Part shown: one piece after another, positions 25,685-35,106 of the stretch
How positions within the stretch are numbered: the stretch's first letter is position 1
How the letters are laid out: the number at the start of each line of letters is the position of its first letter
Source of the DNA: Candidatus Gastranaerophilales bacterium
GTDB lineage: Bacteria; Cyanobacteriota; Vampirovibrionia; Gastranaerophilales; Gastranaerophilaceae
Length of the DNA: 54,029 nt
Direction: 5' to 3'
NCBI GenBank assembly: GCA_944325185.1
Contig: CALUZA010000040.1
Coordinates: forward strand, 1 to 54,029
Translations under genes and position numbers: made by a program
Notes under the pieces: model-generated
What the model was told of the DNA's origin: nothing
The model's input: the letters and a program-made list of their open reading frames with translations, nothing else
Databases searched by the model: none

Positions 25685-26361
25685 TCGTTTTTTTGGATTG
25701 ATTTATTTATCCATTCAAGTGCTTTTGGCCCCGGTTGAATTTTTCCGTCTGAACGTATTCCATACCCAAAGGGTGTTTCTCCTGAGTCGATTTTATCAAC
25801 ATCTATGCATATTATTTTATATACCGAATCAAATGAATTGATTTTTTGATCTTTAAAAAGTCTTTTTCCGTCGTCTCCTATTGTTCCAAAATGTATATTT
25901 GATGAGGTTTCATAAAAATTTATGTTATCTATTGTTACTATTTGATTTTTTATTATATCTTTGTTTTCTCCAATGCATGCTTTATCTAGCCAGTCGGTGT
26001 ATGTCCCCCAGTCCTCATAGCCTTCTTTTGGAAAAACTTGAAAGAAGCTTCCGTCTTTTTCACCGTAGCTTTTGCAGTTTGAACTTTTGACATTAAGCAC
26101 ATCAATCATTGTTTCGCAAAAATATGTGGAAGAATTAACTAAATTGCCGTCAGATTTTATTCCAAGGTCACCATTAAGATAGTATTCGTCTGAATTTACC
26201 AATTCTTTTATTGCTGTTGATAGAGTGTTGTTTGCTTTTTTGAATTTCATAACATTTTCATCAGGTGTGCTTTGAATTGCAACAGGAAGTAATATTGCTG
26301 TCAGTATTCCTATAACAACAAGTACTATCATTATTTCTGCAAGAGTAAAGCCTTTTTTCAT
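25681..26361 (-). CDS. Type IV pilin-like (pseudopilin) protein
   Basis: 226 residues. The leader MKKG is followed by FTLAEIMIVLVVIGILTAILL, a textbook prepilin peptidase site (G/F, Glu at +5) and hydrophobic helix. The rest is a globular domain with at least five Cys residues, ending FGYGIRSDGKIQPGPKALEW. The FGYGIRSDGKI style of end is seen in minor pilins and pseudopilins. It could be assembled in a type IV pilus or type II secretion pseudopilus. AGGGA precedes the ATG. It is divergent from a small XRE gene with a dyad between, the same layout as at 77-1895. The 3' end overlaps the AsmA-like gene by 4 bases, tail to tail. Confidence 0.88.
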   Translation of the reverse strand: MKKGFTLAEIMIVLVVIGILTAILLPVAIQSTPDENVMKFKKANNTLSTAIKELVNSDEYYLNGDLGIKSDGNLVNSSTYFCETMIDVLNVKSSNCKSYGEKDGSFFQVFPKEGYEDWGTYTDWLDKACIGENKDIIKNQIVTIDNINFYETSSNIHFGTIGDDGKRLFKDQKINSFDSVYKIICIDVDKIDSGETPFGYGIRSDGKIQPGPKALEWINKSIQKND

Positions 26362-26389
26362 TTTTCCCTAAAAAAATAATACATACAAA

Positions 26390-26411
26390 TTAGGTTGCTG
26401 TAGCAATCTAA
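26390..26411. promoter_or_regulatory. 22-bp dyad, candidate XRE operator
   Basis: Palindrome with arms TTAG, one unpaired base, TTGCT, central GT, AGCAA, one unpaired base, CTAA. It lies 29 bases upstream of the pilin-like start. For the XRE gene, TATAAT at 26416-26421 puts the dyad over the -35 region, which predicts autoregulation. The arm-base-5-GT-5-base-arm layout equals that of 1521-1546. Confidence 0.62.
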
Positions 26412-26441
26412 TAAATATAATTTAACACTAGGATTAAATAT

Positions 26442-26723
26442 ATGCAAGCGGAATTTAATTCAAAGAGGATGAAATTAATAAAAACTTTGGGTGAAATTAT
26501 TAGAGCACACAGGCTCAAGTTGAATAAATCAATATATTTAATTTCTGCCGAGAGTTCTATGTCGAAATCTACATGGAGAGAAGCAGAGCTTGGAGTTTGC
26601 AAAGATATTAATCTTACAACAATTTGGAAAATTTCGGAAGGTCTTGAAATGCAGGCGGGTGAATTGCTTAATGAACTGTCAAAAAAATTAGGAAAAGATT
26701 TTACATTAGCCGAAGAAGAATAA
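26442..26723 (+). CDS. XRE-family HTH regulator
   Basis: 93 residues, a single HTH domain: LGEIIRAHRLKLNKSIYLIS, then SSMSKSTWREAELG as recognition helix and turn, then NLTTIWKISEGLEMQAGELL. It is related to the XRE protein at 1608, including the tail (GKDFTLAE against PKDFSLI). It is divergent from the pilin-like gene and has its own -10 (26416-26421) with a dyad across the -35 region, so it should repress itself and probably the pilin-like gene. It lies 59 bases upstream of the DnaJ-like gene. Confidence 0.85.
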   Translation: MQAEFNSKRMKLIKTLGEIIRAHRLKLNKSIYLISAESSMSKSTWREAELGVCKDINLTTIWKISEGLEMQAGELLNELSKKLGKDFTLAEEE

Positions 26724-26782
26724 AATATAAAAAAATAATTAAGAATATATGGTTTTTATTTTTTTGGATTTAATATAGTAAT

Positions 26783-27823
26783 ATGAAATATAAAGATTAT
26801 TATGAAATATTGGGTGTATCTCGGGACGCAAATCAACAAGCAATTAAATCGGCATATAGAAAGCTTGCAAGAAAATACCATCCTGATGTTAATAAATCAC
26901 CTGATGCTCAGACAAAATTTAAAGATATAAATGAAGCATACGAAGTTCTTGGTGATGAAAATAAAAGAAAGCGTTATGATCAACTGGGTTCTTCTTGGCA
27001 GCAGGGTGCAGATTTTAATGTGCCACCCGGTTTTGAGGGCTTTAATTTTTCTAATTTTGGCGGTTCAAGTGCTTCAAGCGGAGGTTTTTCTGACTTTTTC
27101 TCGGCTATATTTGGCGATATTATGAGTCAGCAAGCTCAACAAGGCAGAACTTATTCAAATTTCGGAGATTTTTCGCAATTTAATAATTATTCAAATCAAA
27201 GGACATATAACAAAAGTGCTTCTTCTCAAGCAAAAAAGAAAGAAGAAAACCTTGATATAGTTCAAAATGTTTATCTTACAGTTGATGATTTAATTAAATG
27301 TCCTAAAAAATCCGTTATTATAAGTGCTTACCAAGAATGTCATGCATGTCATGGCTCAAGTCAGGGCTTTTGTTCAAATTGTTCAGGAACCGGATTGGAG
27401 AAAGTAACTAAAAGTTTGACTTTTCAAGTGCCAAAGTTTGTTAAAGAAGGACAAAAAATCAGACTTAAAGGAGAAGGCAAAAGAGATTCTTACGGAAGAT
27501 CCGGAGATGTTTATCTGGTCGTAAAAATTGCCGATGATAATTATGAGATTTCTGATTTTAATTTAGTTAAAGATGTCGAACTTCTTCCTTATGAAGCTGT
27601 TTTGGGTTGCGAAAAGCATATTGTTACTCCAAACGGTAAGGTCAAAATAAAAATTCCTAAAATGACATCCAGTGGGAAAAAATTAAGATTAAAGGATATG
27701 GGGCTTCCTAAAAAAGACGGTTCAAGAGGATATTTAGAAGCAAGAGTTAAAATAATTCTTCAAAAGGAGCTTTCAAAAGAAGCCTTGGAATTATATGAAA
27801 AATTAAAAGAAATTAATTCATAA
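26783..27823 (+). CDS. DnaJ/CbpA-like co-chaperone with a reduced zinc-binding region
   Basis: 346 residues. The J domain is at the N-terminus ([20 protein letters not shown], then HPD in [10 protein letters not shown]), which stimulates DnaK ATPase. A Gly/Phe/Ser-rich region follows (about residues 70-150). Residues ~185-210 contain only two CxxC motifs, CHACHGS and CSNCSGTG. DnaJ has four CxxCxGxG repeats and CbpA none, so this is an intermediate form able to hold at most one zinc. Two beta-barrel substrate-binding domains follow ([19 protein letters not shown], and [15 protein letters not shown]). No grpE or dnaK adjoins it. A terminator follows at 27822. Confidence 0.88.
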   Translation: MKYKDYYEILGVSRDANQQAIKSAYRKLARKYHPDVNKSPDAQTKFKDINEAYEVLGDENKRKRYDQLGSSWQQGADFNVPPGFEGFNFSNFGGSSASSGGFSDFFSAIFGDIMSQQAQQGRTYSNFGDFSQFNNYSNQRTYNKSASSQAKKKEENLDIVQNVYLTVDDLIKCPKKSVIISAYQECHACHGSSQGFCSNCSGTGLEKVTKSLTFQVPKFVKEGQKIRLKGEGKRDSYGRSGDVYLVVKIADDNYEISDFNLVKDVELLPYEAVLGCEKHIVTPNGKVKIKIPKMTSSGKKLRLKDMGLPKKDGSRGYLEARVKIILQKELSKEALELYEKLKEINS

Positions 27824-27851
27824 AGATGTATTTTTAAATACATCTTTATTT
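27822..27851 (+). terminator. Terminator after the DnaJ-like gene
   Basis: A 12-bp perfect stem AAAGATGTATTT / AAATACATCTTT, then ATTTTTATT. Confidence 0.9.
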
Positions 27852-27948
27852 TTATTATACTTTTGTCTATTATTAATTAGAGTAGACAGTTGTATAATAA
27901 TATTAACTCTCGTGGGTAAAATAAAACTGTCTTTATAGAGGTAAGAAT

Positions 27949-29157
27949 ATGGATAACAAACTTAAATTTTCAAAAGTCAGATGGGCTATAATCCTGATTT
28001 TGGTTTTAGTCGGAATTGGTCTTTGCGTGGAGCTTAGTTATATTTTTTATAAAACAAACTTTGCTGCCGTGTATGTGCCAAGTTTTTGTACAGTATCTGA
28101 TTTAATCGATTGCGACGGTGTTTCAAGAACAACATATAGTCTTACTTTTGGTGTTCCGAATGCTTTGTGGGGTTTGTTTTTATATTCTATTATTTTAATG
28201 CTTTTATTTGTAGATAGAATACAAGCAAAGTTTAACAATACAATTTTTGATGTGTTTGAAAACCCCAGAAGCTATATTGCAACTTTGGGTTTGATATCGT
28301 TTGCACTTTCAATGGTTTTAGCTTTTATTTCAATATTTAAAATAAACAAAATCTGTGTGCTTTGTTTTTGTACATATTTTGTTGATTTGTTTATTGCTTT
28401 AGTTGCAAAACAAAAAGGGTTTTTTGTTGAAGATATAAAAACAACAATTATAGACTTTGTAAAAGGCGCTAAAAAGTATTTTGCACTGTTTTTAATTGTT
28501 CTTATAGCATTTATTTCTGCTCTTGTTTATTTTGATAAAACATATATATTTTCACCAAAATTGAAACAAGATCGTGTTATGAAGGAATTTTTTGAAGCTA
28601 AGCATAATAAATATGCGATAAAAGGTAATATTTTGGGCAATGAAGATGCAAAAGTTGTTGTTGAAGTATATAGCGACTTTAACTGTCCGTTTTGTAGGGT
28701 TTTAAATATAATGCTTCATAAAATTGCAAAAGATGGAAAAATTCTTGTTAAAGATACTAATTTCCCGTTGGATACTTCTTGTAATTCAAAAGTGTCATCT
28801 ACTTTGGGCGGGCATGAAACTTCTTGCCTGTATTCAAAATATGCTCTTGCTGCTAAAAAACAAGGAAAACATTGGGGAGTTAGCAATATTCTTTTTGATT
28901 ATCATCCAAAAACGGTTGAAGAAATCAATGAAAGAATTAAAAAAGCCCATTTGGATATTGATATGGACAAATTGATGAGTGACGTAAACAGTCCTGCTGT
29001 TGCTCAAGAGTTAGCTGAAGAAATTGAAAAAGCCGGACAACTAAATTTAAACGGAACTCCTGCACTTGTTATAAATGGTGTATTTTATATGGGCGGAATG
29101 CCTTATGATGAGCTTGTTGAAAGAATTAACTTAGCTCAAAAGAGAGCGGAAAATTAA
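27949..29157 (+). CDS. VKOR-DsbA fusion, disulfide-forming system
   Basis: 402 residues. The N-terminal ~180 residues are a four-to-five helix VKOR (vitamin K epoxide reductase-like) domain. It has a loop Cys pair (CTVSDLIDC, around residue 50) and the quinone-side CVLCFC motif (around 135). A further membrane helix follows (about residues 170-190). The C-terminal part is a DsbA/thioredoxin-like domain: SDFNCPFCRVLN gives the CPFC active site near residue 246, and NGTPALVINGVFY has the cis-Pro. The enzyme forms disulfides in periplasmic proteins and passes electrons to quinone. VKOR-thioredoxin fusions are well known in Cyanobacteria. Possible clients here are the cysteine-rich pilin-like proteins. 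It starts 16 bases before queH on the same transcript. Confidence 0.92.
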   Translation: MDNKLKFSKVRWAIILILVLVGIGLCVELSYIFYKTNFAAVYVPSFCTVSDLIDCDGVSRTTYSLTFGVPNALWGLFLYSIILMLLFVDRIQAKFNNTIFDVFENPRSYIATLGLISFALSMVLAFISIFKINKICVLCFCTYFVDLFIALVAKQKGFFVEDIKTTIIDFVKGAKKYFALFLIVLIAFISALVYFDKTYIFSPKLKQDRVMKEFFEAKHNKYAIKGNILGNEDAKVVVEVYSDFNCPFCRVLNIMLHKIAKDGKILVKDTNFPLDTSCNSKVSSTLGGHETSCLYSKYALAAKKQGKHWGVSNILFDYHPKTVEEINERIKKAHLDIDMDKLMSDVNSPAVAQELAEEIEKAGQLNLNGTPALVINGVFYMGGMPYDELVERINLAQKRAEN

Positions 29158-29172
29158 ATAAATAATGAAGAT

Positions 29173-29709
29173 ATGAAAAAGATTATACTACATGCTTGTT
29201 GTGCGCCTTGCGCAAGTTATCCGATAAAATTATTGTTAGAAGATAATTTCGAGCCTGTAGTATTTTTTTATAATCCAAATATTTTTCCCTATAAAGAATA
29301 TAAAATTCGAAAAGACGAACTTGAAGAATATTGTAAAAAGTTAAATCTTGAGTTTTTTGAAGGCGAATATGATATAAAAAAATTTTATAATTTGACCTTA
29401 AAATATAAAGACGAGCCTGAAAAAGGGCAAAGATGCTCGCTTTGTTTTTATATGAGGTTATTTAAAACGGCCGAATTTGCAAAATTAAAGAATGTTGATT
29501 TTTTCACCACAACACTTACCGTGAGTCCTCATAAAAATTCAAATCAAATTTTTGAACAAGCGAAAATTGTATCCAAGACGCTTGGGGTGCAATTTCTTGA
29601 ATATAATTTTAAAAAACAGGACGGTTATAAGATTTCAAGAATGATTGCAAAAGAGAATAACATGTATACTCAAAAATATTGTGGCTGTATGTATAGCATA
29701 GCAAAATAG
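29173..29709 (+). CDS. queH: Epoxyqueuosine reductase QueH
   Basis: 178 residues. It carries the QueH (formerly DUF208) signatures: N-terminal ILHACCAPCASYPI, then RCSLCFYMRL, and near the end KYCGCMYS. These Cys residues bind a 4Fe-4S cluster and a nearby iron. It converts epoxyqueuosine to queuosine in tRNA, the last step of queuosine synthesis, replacing the unrelated QueG. It lies 15 bases after the VKOR-DsbA gene. No other queuosine gene is in the window. Confidence 0.93.
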   Translation: MKKIILHACCAPCASYPIKLLLEDNFEPVVFFYNPNIFPYKEYKIRKDELEEYCKKLNLEFFEGEYDIKKFYNLTLKYKDEPEKGQRCSLCFYMRLFKTAEFAKLKNVDFFTTTLTVSPHKNSNQIFEQAKIVSKTLGVQFLEYNFKKQDGYKISRMIAKENNMYTQKYCGCMYSIAK

Positions 29710-29834
29710 CAATCTTTTATTTTTTTAAATATACTGAACAAAACAAAAAAACACCATATTTTCAAGTGGTTACTTATTTTACACCATTTTTTAAAAAATT
29801 CAAGTCTTTTGTAAAATTTTGTTAAGCCCAAAAC

Positions 29835-29862
29835 TTGACCGCTTATATTTAGCCCGTATAAT
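29835..29862 (+). promoter_or_regulatory. rpoB promoter
   Basis: TTGACC (29835-29840), a 16-base spacer and TATAAT (29857-29862), the strongest sigma-70 type match in the window. Start expected near 29869, giving a 5' leader of about 125 bases before rpoB. The rest of 29710-29994 is AT-rich and I see no other feature there. Confidence 0.8.
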
Positions 29863-29994
29863 TGTTAGAGTCTAATAAAATGTTGCATTATGGCGAAAAA
29901 GCGTTTTAAAATCGAATATAGTTGAAAGGCAAATATAGAGCTGTTTTGCACTGTTTTAACAATTATTGTAATTACATATATTAGAGGTATTTAG

Positions 29995-32900
29995 ATGACA
30001 ACAACAAAAAAAGCAAGCCGTGTTACTCCTCAAGGGATTCCGGGGACTCGTCTGACAGACTTACCCGACTTGATTGAAGTTCAAAAGAAATCATTTGAAC
30101 AGTTTTTAAAAGAAGGCTTAAAAGAAGAATTATTGTCCTTCAGCCCTATTAAGGACTACACAGGCAGATTAGAGTTACATTTCTTACCGAATTATACATT
30201 TGATAAGCCAAAGTACACAATTGAAGAAGCAAGAATTCACGATGCTACTTATGCAAAACAATTACGTGTTATGATGCGTCTTGTTAATCGTGATTCAGGT
30301 GAAATAAAAGAACAAGAAGTGTATATTGGCGATATTCCAACAATGACAGATAAAGGTACTTTTATTGTTAATGGTGCTGAACGTGTTATTGTCTCTCAAA
30401 TTGTTCGTTCCCCCGGTATATATTACAAAAAAGAAGTTTCCCCAACGGGTAAACGTTTATATAATGCAACTTTAATTCCTAATCGTGGTGCTTGGTTGAA
30501 AATCGAAACCGATTCAAACGATTTAGTTTATGTAAAAATTGATAAAAACAGAAAAATCCTTGCTACAACTTTATTGAAGGCTTTAGGGATTACTCCTGTT
30601 GAAATGGAAACTTTGTTTACTCATTTTGACTTTTTAAAGAAAACTTTGGATAAAGATACTGCAGCAACAACAGATGAAGCTTTGGTTGAAGTTTATAAAA
30701 AACTTCGTCCTGGTGATCCTGCTACTCCTGCAGGCGGTCGTTCAATTCTTGAAGCTCGTTTCTTTGATGAAAAGAAATATGATATAGGTAAAGTTGGACG
30801 TTATAAATTAAACAAAAAATTGGGTTTAAATTTACCTGAAACACAAAGAACAATTACAATTCAAGATATTGTTGCAGGTATTGAATATTTAATAAATCTT
30901 ACATACGATGAAGGCACTTTGGATGATATCGACCATTTAGGAAATCGTCGTATTCGTTCGGTTGGCGAATTGTTACAAAATCAATTTAGAGTTGGTCTTT
31001 CCAGAATTGAACGTATTGTTAAAGAAAGAATGACTTTACAGGATTCTGAAACTTTAACACCTTTAAATCTTTTGAATACAAAGCCTTTGGTTGCTTCTTT
31101 GAAAGAGTTTTTCGGTTCATCTCAATTATCTCAATTTATGGACCAAACTAATCCTTTGGCAGAATTAACTCATAAACGTCGTATATCTGCTCTTGGACCT
31201 GGTGGTTTGATGAGAGAAAGAGCAGGGTTTGCGGTGCGTGATATCCACCCGTCTCATTACGGTCGTTTATGTCCTGTAGAAACTCCTGAAGGACCTAATG
31301 CAGGTTTGATAAATTCACTTGCAACACATGCAAGAGTTAATGATTACGGATTTATTGAAACTCCATTCTTTGTTGTAAAAGACGGACAAGTAACAGATGA
31401 AGTGCATTATCTAACTGCGGATGAAGACGAAAATTACCGTGTTGCTCCTGCAGACATTGAATTAACAAAAGATAGAAAAATTAAAGATCCGTATGTTCCT
31501 GTTCGTTATCGTTCGGAATTTACAATGGGTGAATCTACAAAAGTTGATTATGTTGGTGTTTCTCCAATTCAAATTATTTCGGTTGCAACATCTTTAATTC
31601 CGTTTATTGAACACGATGATGCAAACCGTGCATTGATGGGATCTAACATGCAACGTCAAGCAGTTCCTTTATTGGTTACTCAAAGACCGGTTGTAGGAAC
31701 AGGTTTAGAGGCTCGTGTAGCAAAAGACTCCGGTATGGTTGCTGTTTCAACTGTTGATGGTACCGTTGTTAAAGTTATGGGTGAAGAAATCCACATTAAA
31801 GATACTGCCGGAAATGTTCATCAGTATCAACTTTTGAAATACGTTCGCTCAAACCAAGATACTTGTATTAACCAAAAACCAATTGTAAAAGAAGGTGATA
31901 AGGTTAAAGCAGGCGATGTTATTGCTGATGGTGCATCTACAAATATGGGTGAACTTTCATTAGGTAAGAACGTACTTGTTGCGTACATGCCTTGGGAAGG
32001 TTATAACTATGAAGATGCTATTTTGATAAATGAAAGACTTGTTTATGATGATGTATTTACATCACTTCATATTGAAAAATTAGAAATTGACGCTCGTCAA
32101 ACAAAACTTGGACCTGAAGAAATTACTCGTGAAATTCCGAATGTTTCTGAAGATTCTATAAGGCATCTTGATGAAAGAGGTATTGTAAGAATAGGTGCAA
32201 GGGTCTATGCTGATGACGTTTTGGTTGGTAAGATAACTCCAAAGGGTGAATCTGAACATCCGCCTGAAGAAAAATTGCTTCGTGCGATTTTTGCTGAAAA
32301 AGCTCGTGATGTTAAAGATAATTCTTTGCGTGTTCCACATGGTGAAGGTGGTAGAGTAGTCGATGTTAAAGTGTTTGACAGAGAAAAAGGTGATGAACTT
32401 CCACCGGGTGCAAATACTGTTATCAGAGTTTATATTGCACAAAAACGTAAAGTTTCTGTAGGTGATAAACTTTCGGGTCGTCATGGTAACAAAGGTATTG
32501 TTTCAAGAATTCTTCCGAAAGAAGATATGCCATTTTTACCTGATGGAACTCCGATTGATATCGTGCTAAATCCTCTTGGCGTTCCTTCTCGTATGAATGT
32601 AGGTCAAACTTATGAACATTTATTAGGTTTGGCTGCATATTTGACAGGAAACCATTACGAATCACCATTATTTGATGAAATGTATGGTGCTAACCAATCA
32701 GAAAAGAATACCAAAGCTGAATTAATAAAAGGTATCAAAGAAAAAGGTATTGATTGGGTTAGAGAAGATGGAAAAGTTACATTGTATGATGGCAGAACAG
32801 GTGAAGCGTTTGATGAACCTATTGCTGTTGGAATTTCATATATCTTGAAACTTGTCCACCTTGTTGATGATAAAATTCACGCTCGTTCTACCGGTCCATA

Positions 32901-33309
32901 TTCTTTGGTTACTCAACAGCCTCTTGGTGGTAAGGCGCAATTCGGTGGTCAAAGATTTGGTGAAATGGAAGTTTGGGCACTGGAAGCTTATGGTGCAGCA
33001 TATACACTTCAAGAAATGTTAACAATAAAATCAGACGATGTAAACGGTCGTTCTCGTGCTTATGAAGCGATAGTTAAAGGCGACAATATTCCAAGACCGG
33101 GTATTCCTGAGTCATTTAAGGTATTGGTTCGTGAACTTCAAAGTATCGGTTTGGATATTGCGGTATCCAAAAAAGGCGGCGAAGAAGTTGATTTGATGTC
33201 AGATACGGATGATTTGAGAAAATCTGCTCCAAAGAGAGTTTTATCTGATATCGATTCAGAACTTTTAAATATCGACTTTTTTGACACAAGCGCAAGCTTT
33301 AAAGACTAA
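29995..33309 (+). CDS. rpoB: RNA polymerase beta subunit
   Basis: 1104 residues, shorter than the E. coli protein and like the cyanobacterial size. The rifampicin-pocket segment [20 protein letters not shown] and [12 protein letters not shown] keep the residues matching E. coli Asp516, His526 and Ser531, so the sequence predicts a sensitive enzyme. The catalytic-side [15 protein letters not shown] and the C-terminal [20 protein letters not shown] are intact. It is first in rpoB-rpoC1-rpoC2, from the promoter at 29835. It has high-expression codons. Confidence 0.98.
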   Translation: MTTTKKASRVTPQGIPGTRLTDLPDLIEVQKKSFEQFLKEGLKEELLSFSPIKDYTGRLELHFLPNYTFDKPKYTIEEARIHDATYAKQLRVMMRLVNRDSGEIKEQEVYIGDIPTMTDKGTFIVNGAERVIVSQIVRSPGIYYKKEVSPTGKRLYNATLIPNRGAWLKIETDSNDLVYVKIDKNRKILATTLLKALGITPVEMETLFTHFDFLKKTLDKDTAATTDEALVEVYKKLRPGDPATPAGGRSILEARFFDEKKYDIGKVGRYKLNKKLGLNLPETQRTITIQDIVAGIEYLINLTYDEGTLDDIDHLGNRRIRSVGELLQNQFRVGLSRIERIVKERMTLQDSETLTPLNLLNTKPLVASLKEFFGSSQLSQFMDQTNPLAELTHKRRISALGPGGLMRERAGFAVRDIHPSHYGRLCPVETPEGPNAGLINSLATHARVNDYGFIETPFFVVKDGQVTDEVHYLTADEDENYRVAPADIELTKDRKIKDPYVPVRYRSEFTMGESTKVDYVGVSPIQIISVATSLIPFIEHDDANRALMGSNMQRQAVPLLVTQRPVVGTGLEARVAKDSGMVAVSTVDGTVVKVMGEEIHIKDTAGNVHQYQLLKYVRSNQDTCINQKPIVKEGDKVKAGDVIADGASTNMGELSLGKNVLVAYMPWEGYNYEDAILINERLVYDDVFTSLHIEKLEIDARQTKLGPEEITREIPNVSEDSIRHLDERGIVRIGARVYADDVLVGKITPKGESEHPPEEKLLRAIFAEKARDVKDNSLRVPHGEGGRVVDVKVFDREKGDELPPGANTVIRVYIAQKRKVSVGDKLSGRHGNKGIVSRILPKEDMPFLPDGTPIDIVLNPLGVPSRMNVGQTYEHLLGLAAYLTGNHYESPLFDEMYGANQSEKNTKAELIKGIKEKGIDWVREDGKVTLYDGRTGEAFDEPIAVGISYILKLVHLVDDKIHARSTGPYSLVTQQPLGGKAQFGGQRFGEMEVWALEAYGAAYTLQEMLTIKSDDVNGRSRAYEAIVKGDNIPRPGIPESFKVLVRELQSIGLDIAVSKKGGEEVDLMSDTDDLRKSAPKRVLSDIDSELLNIDFFDTSASFKD

Positions 33310-33340
33310 GTAAAAGATTATTAAAATCAAAGGAGAATAA

Positions 33341-35053
33341 ATGTCTACAAGTATTGATTATTTTGATTATATAAGAATCTCAATAGCATCGCCTGAGAGA
33401 ATTCTAAAATGGTCATACGGGGAAGTAACAAAACCCGAAACAATTAACTATAGAACCTTGAAACCAGAACGTGACGGTTTATTCTGTGAAAGAATTTTTG
33501 GTCCAACAAAAGACTGGGAATGTTTTTGCGGTAAATACAAGAGAGTTCGTCATAAGGGTATAATATGTGAACGTTGTGGCGTTGAAGTAACTGATTCAAA
33601 AGTACGTCGTCATAGAATGGGACATATAAAACTTGCTGCCCCTGTTTCACATATATGGTTTTTAAAGGGCATACCGTCATACCTTGGTTTGCTTTTAGAT
33701 ATGACATTAAAAGATTTAGAACAAATCATATATTTTAATAACTATGTTGTAGTTGACGGTGCAGATAGTCCATTTAAGAAATTCCAACTTTTAACAGAAG
33801 AAGAATATGAAGATTTTATCATGGAAAATGAAGAATCTAAGCTAAAGGTCGGAATTGGTGCTGAAGTTATCAAAGAACTTCTTGCAGAAATTAATCTTGA
33901 AGAATTGGCAAATGAAATCAGAGGCGAACTCGATAACGCAGGTGGTTCCGTTCAAAAAAGAGCTAAGTTAATTAAACGTTTAAGATTGGTTGAAAGCCTT
34001 ATTGAATCAGGAACAGAACCTACTTGGTTTGTAATGGACGTTCTTCCTGTAACTCCTCCTGATTTAAGACCTATGGTTCAACTTGACGGTGGAAGGTTTG
34101 CAACTTCTGATTTAAATGATTTATATAGACGTGTAATTAACAGAAATAATCGTCTTTTAAGATTATTGGAAATGGGCGCTCCCGAAATTATTGTAAGAAA
34201 CGAAAAACGTATGCTTCAAGAAGCAGTTGATGCTTTAATCGATAATGGCAGACGTGGAAGAACGGTTGTAGGGCCTAACTCTCGTCCTTTAAAATCATTA
34301 TCTAACATTATCGAAGGTAAACAAGGTCGTTTCCGTCAAAACTTGCTTGGTAAACGTGTTGATTATTCGGGTCGTTCGGTTATTGTTGTTGGTCCGCAAC
34401 TACAATTAAATCAATGCGGCTTGCCTAAGGAAATGGCAATAGAATTATTCAAGCCGTTCGTTGTTAATAAATTAATTGAACGTGGTTTAGTTCAAAATAT
34501 TAAATCTGCAAAGAAAAAAATAGAACGTTCGGAAGCAGTTGTGTGGGATATTTTAGAAGAGGTTGTAGACGGTCATCCTGTTATGTTAAACCGTGCACCT
34601 ACCTTGCACAGACTTGGTATTCAAGCTTTTGAACCCGTATTGGTTGAAGGCAGAGCAATTCAATTGCATCCGTTGGTATGTACAGCATTTAACGCCGATT
34701 TTGATGGTGACCAAATGGCTGTTCACGTACCTCTTTCAATTGAAGCGCAAGCTGAAGCAAGAATGTTGATGTTGGCTACAAATAATATACTTGCTCCTGC
34801 TACAGGTAAACCAATAATAACTCCTACGCAGGATATGGTTCTTGGTATGTATTATTTGACAATTATTAAAGATCCAAACACTCCTGTTAAAGGATATTTC
34901 CATGATTTTACAGATGTAATGGCTGCTCATGCGACAGGTGTTTTAAAATTGCATGATAAAGTCATCGTTAGAGATGAAAACGGACATAGAATTGAAACAA
35001 CTCCGGGTCGTATCATTTTTAATGAAGCTGTAAGAAAATCAGTGCTTTCATAG
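33341..35053 (+). CDS. rpoC1: RNA polymerase gamma (beta' N-terminal) subunit RpoC1
   Basis: 570 residues corresponding to the N-terminal part of beta'. The zinc-binding region shows [19 protein letters not shown] and RCGVEV; the catalytic magnesium loop is [14 protein letters not shown] (around residue 451). It ends shortly after the [12 protein letters not shown] segment, where the cyanobacterial RpoC1 ends. The stop is genuine: the next gene has its own GAGG ribosome site 53 bases on, and the two do not align as a frameshifted single ORF. A split beta' is the hallmark of Cyanobacteria and plastids. Confidence 0.97.
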   Translation: MSTSIDYFDYIRISIASPERILKWSYGEVTKPETINYRTLKPERDGLFCERIFGPTKDWECFCGKYKRVRHKGIICERCGVEVTDSKVRRHRMGHIKLAAPVSHIWFLKGIPSYLGLLLDMTLKDLEQIIYFNNYVVVDGADSPFKKFQLLTEEEYEDFIMENEESKLKVGIGAEVIKELLAEINLEELANEIRGELDNAGGSVQKRAKLIKRLRLVESLIESGTEPTWFVMDVLPVTPPDLRPMVQLDGGRFATSDLNDLYRRVINRNNRLLRLLEMGAPEIIVRNEKRMLQEAVDALIDNGRRGRTVVGPNSRPLKSLSNIIEGKQGRFRQNLLGKRVDYSGRSVIVVGPQLQLNQCGLPKEMAIELFKPFVVNKLIERGLVQNIKSAKKKIERSEAVVWDILEEVVDGHPVMLNRAPTLHRLGIQAFEPVLVEGRAIQLHPLVCTAFNADFDGDQMAVHVPLSIEAQAEARMLMLATNNILAPATGKPIITPTQDMVLGMYYLTIIKDPNTPVKGYFHDFTDVMAAHATGVLKLHDKVIVRDENGHRIETTPGRIIFNEAVRKSVLS

Positions 35054-35106
35054 CTTGATTAATCTAATTTGGTAAAAATTAAACATATATGAGGTAAATA
35101 TAAAAT

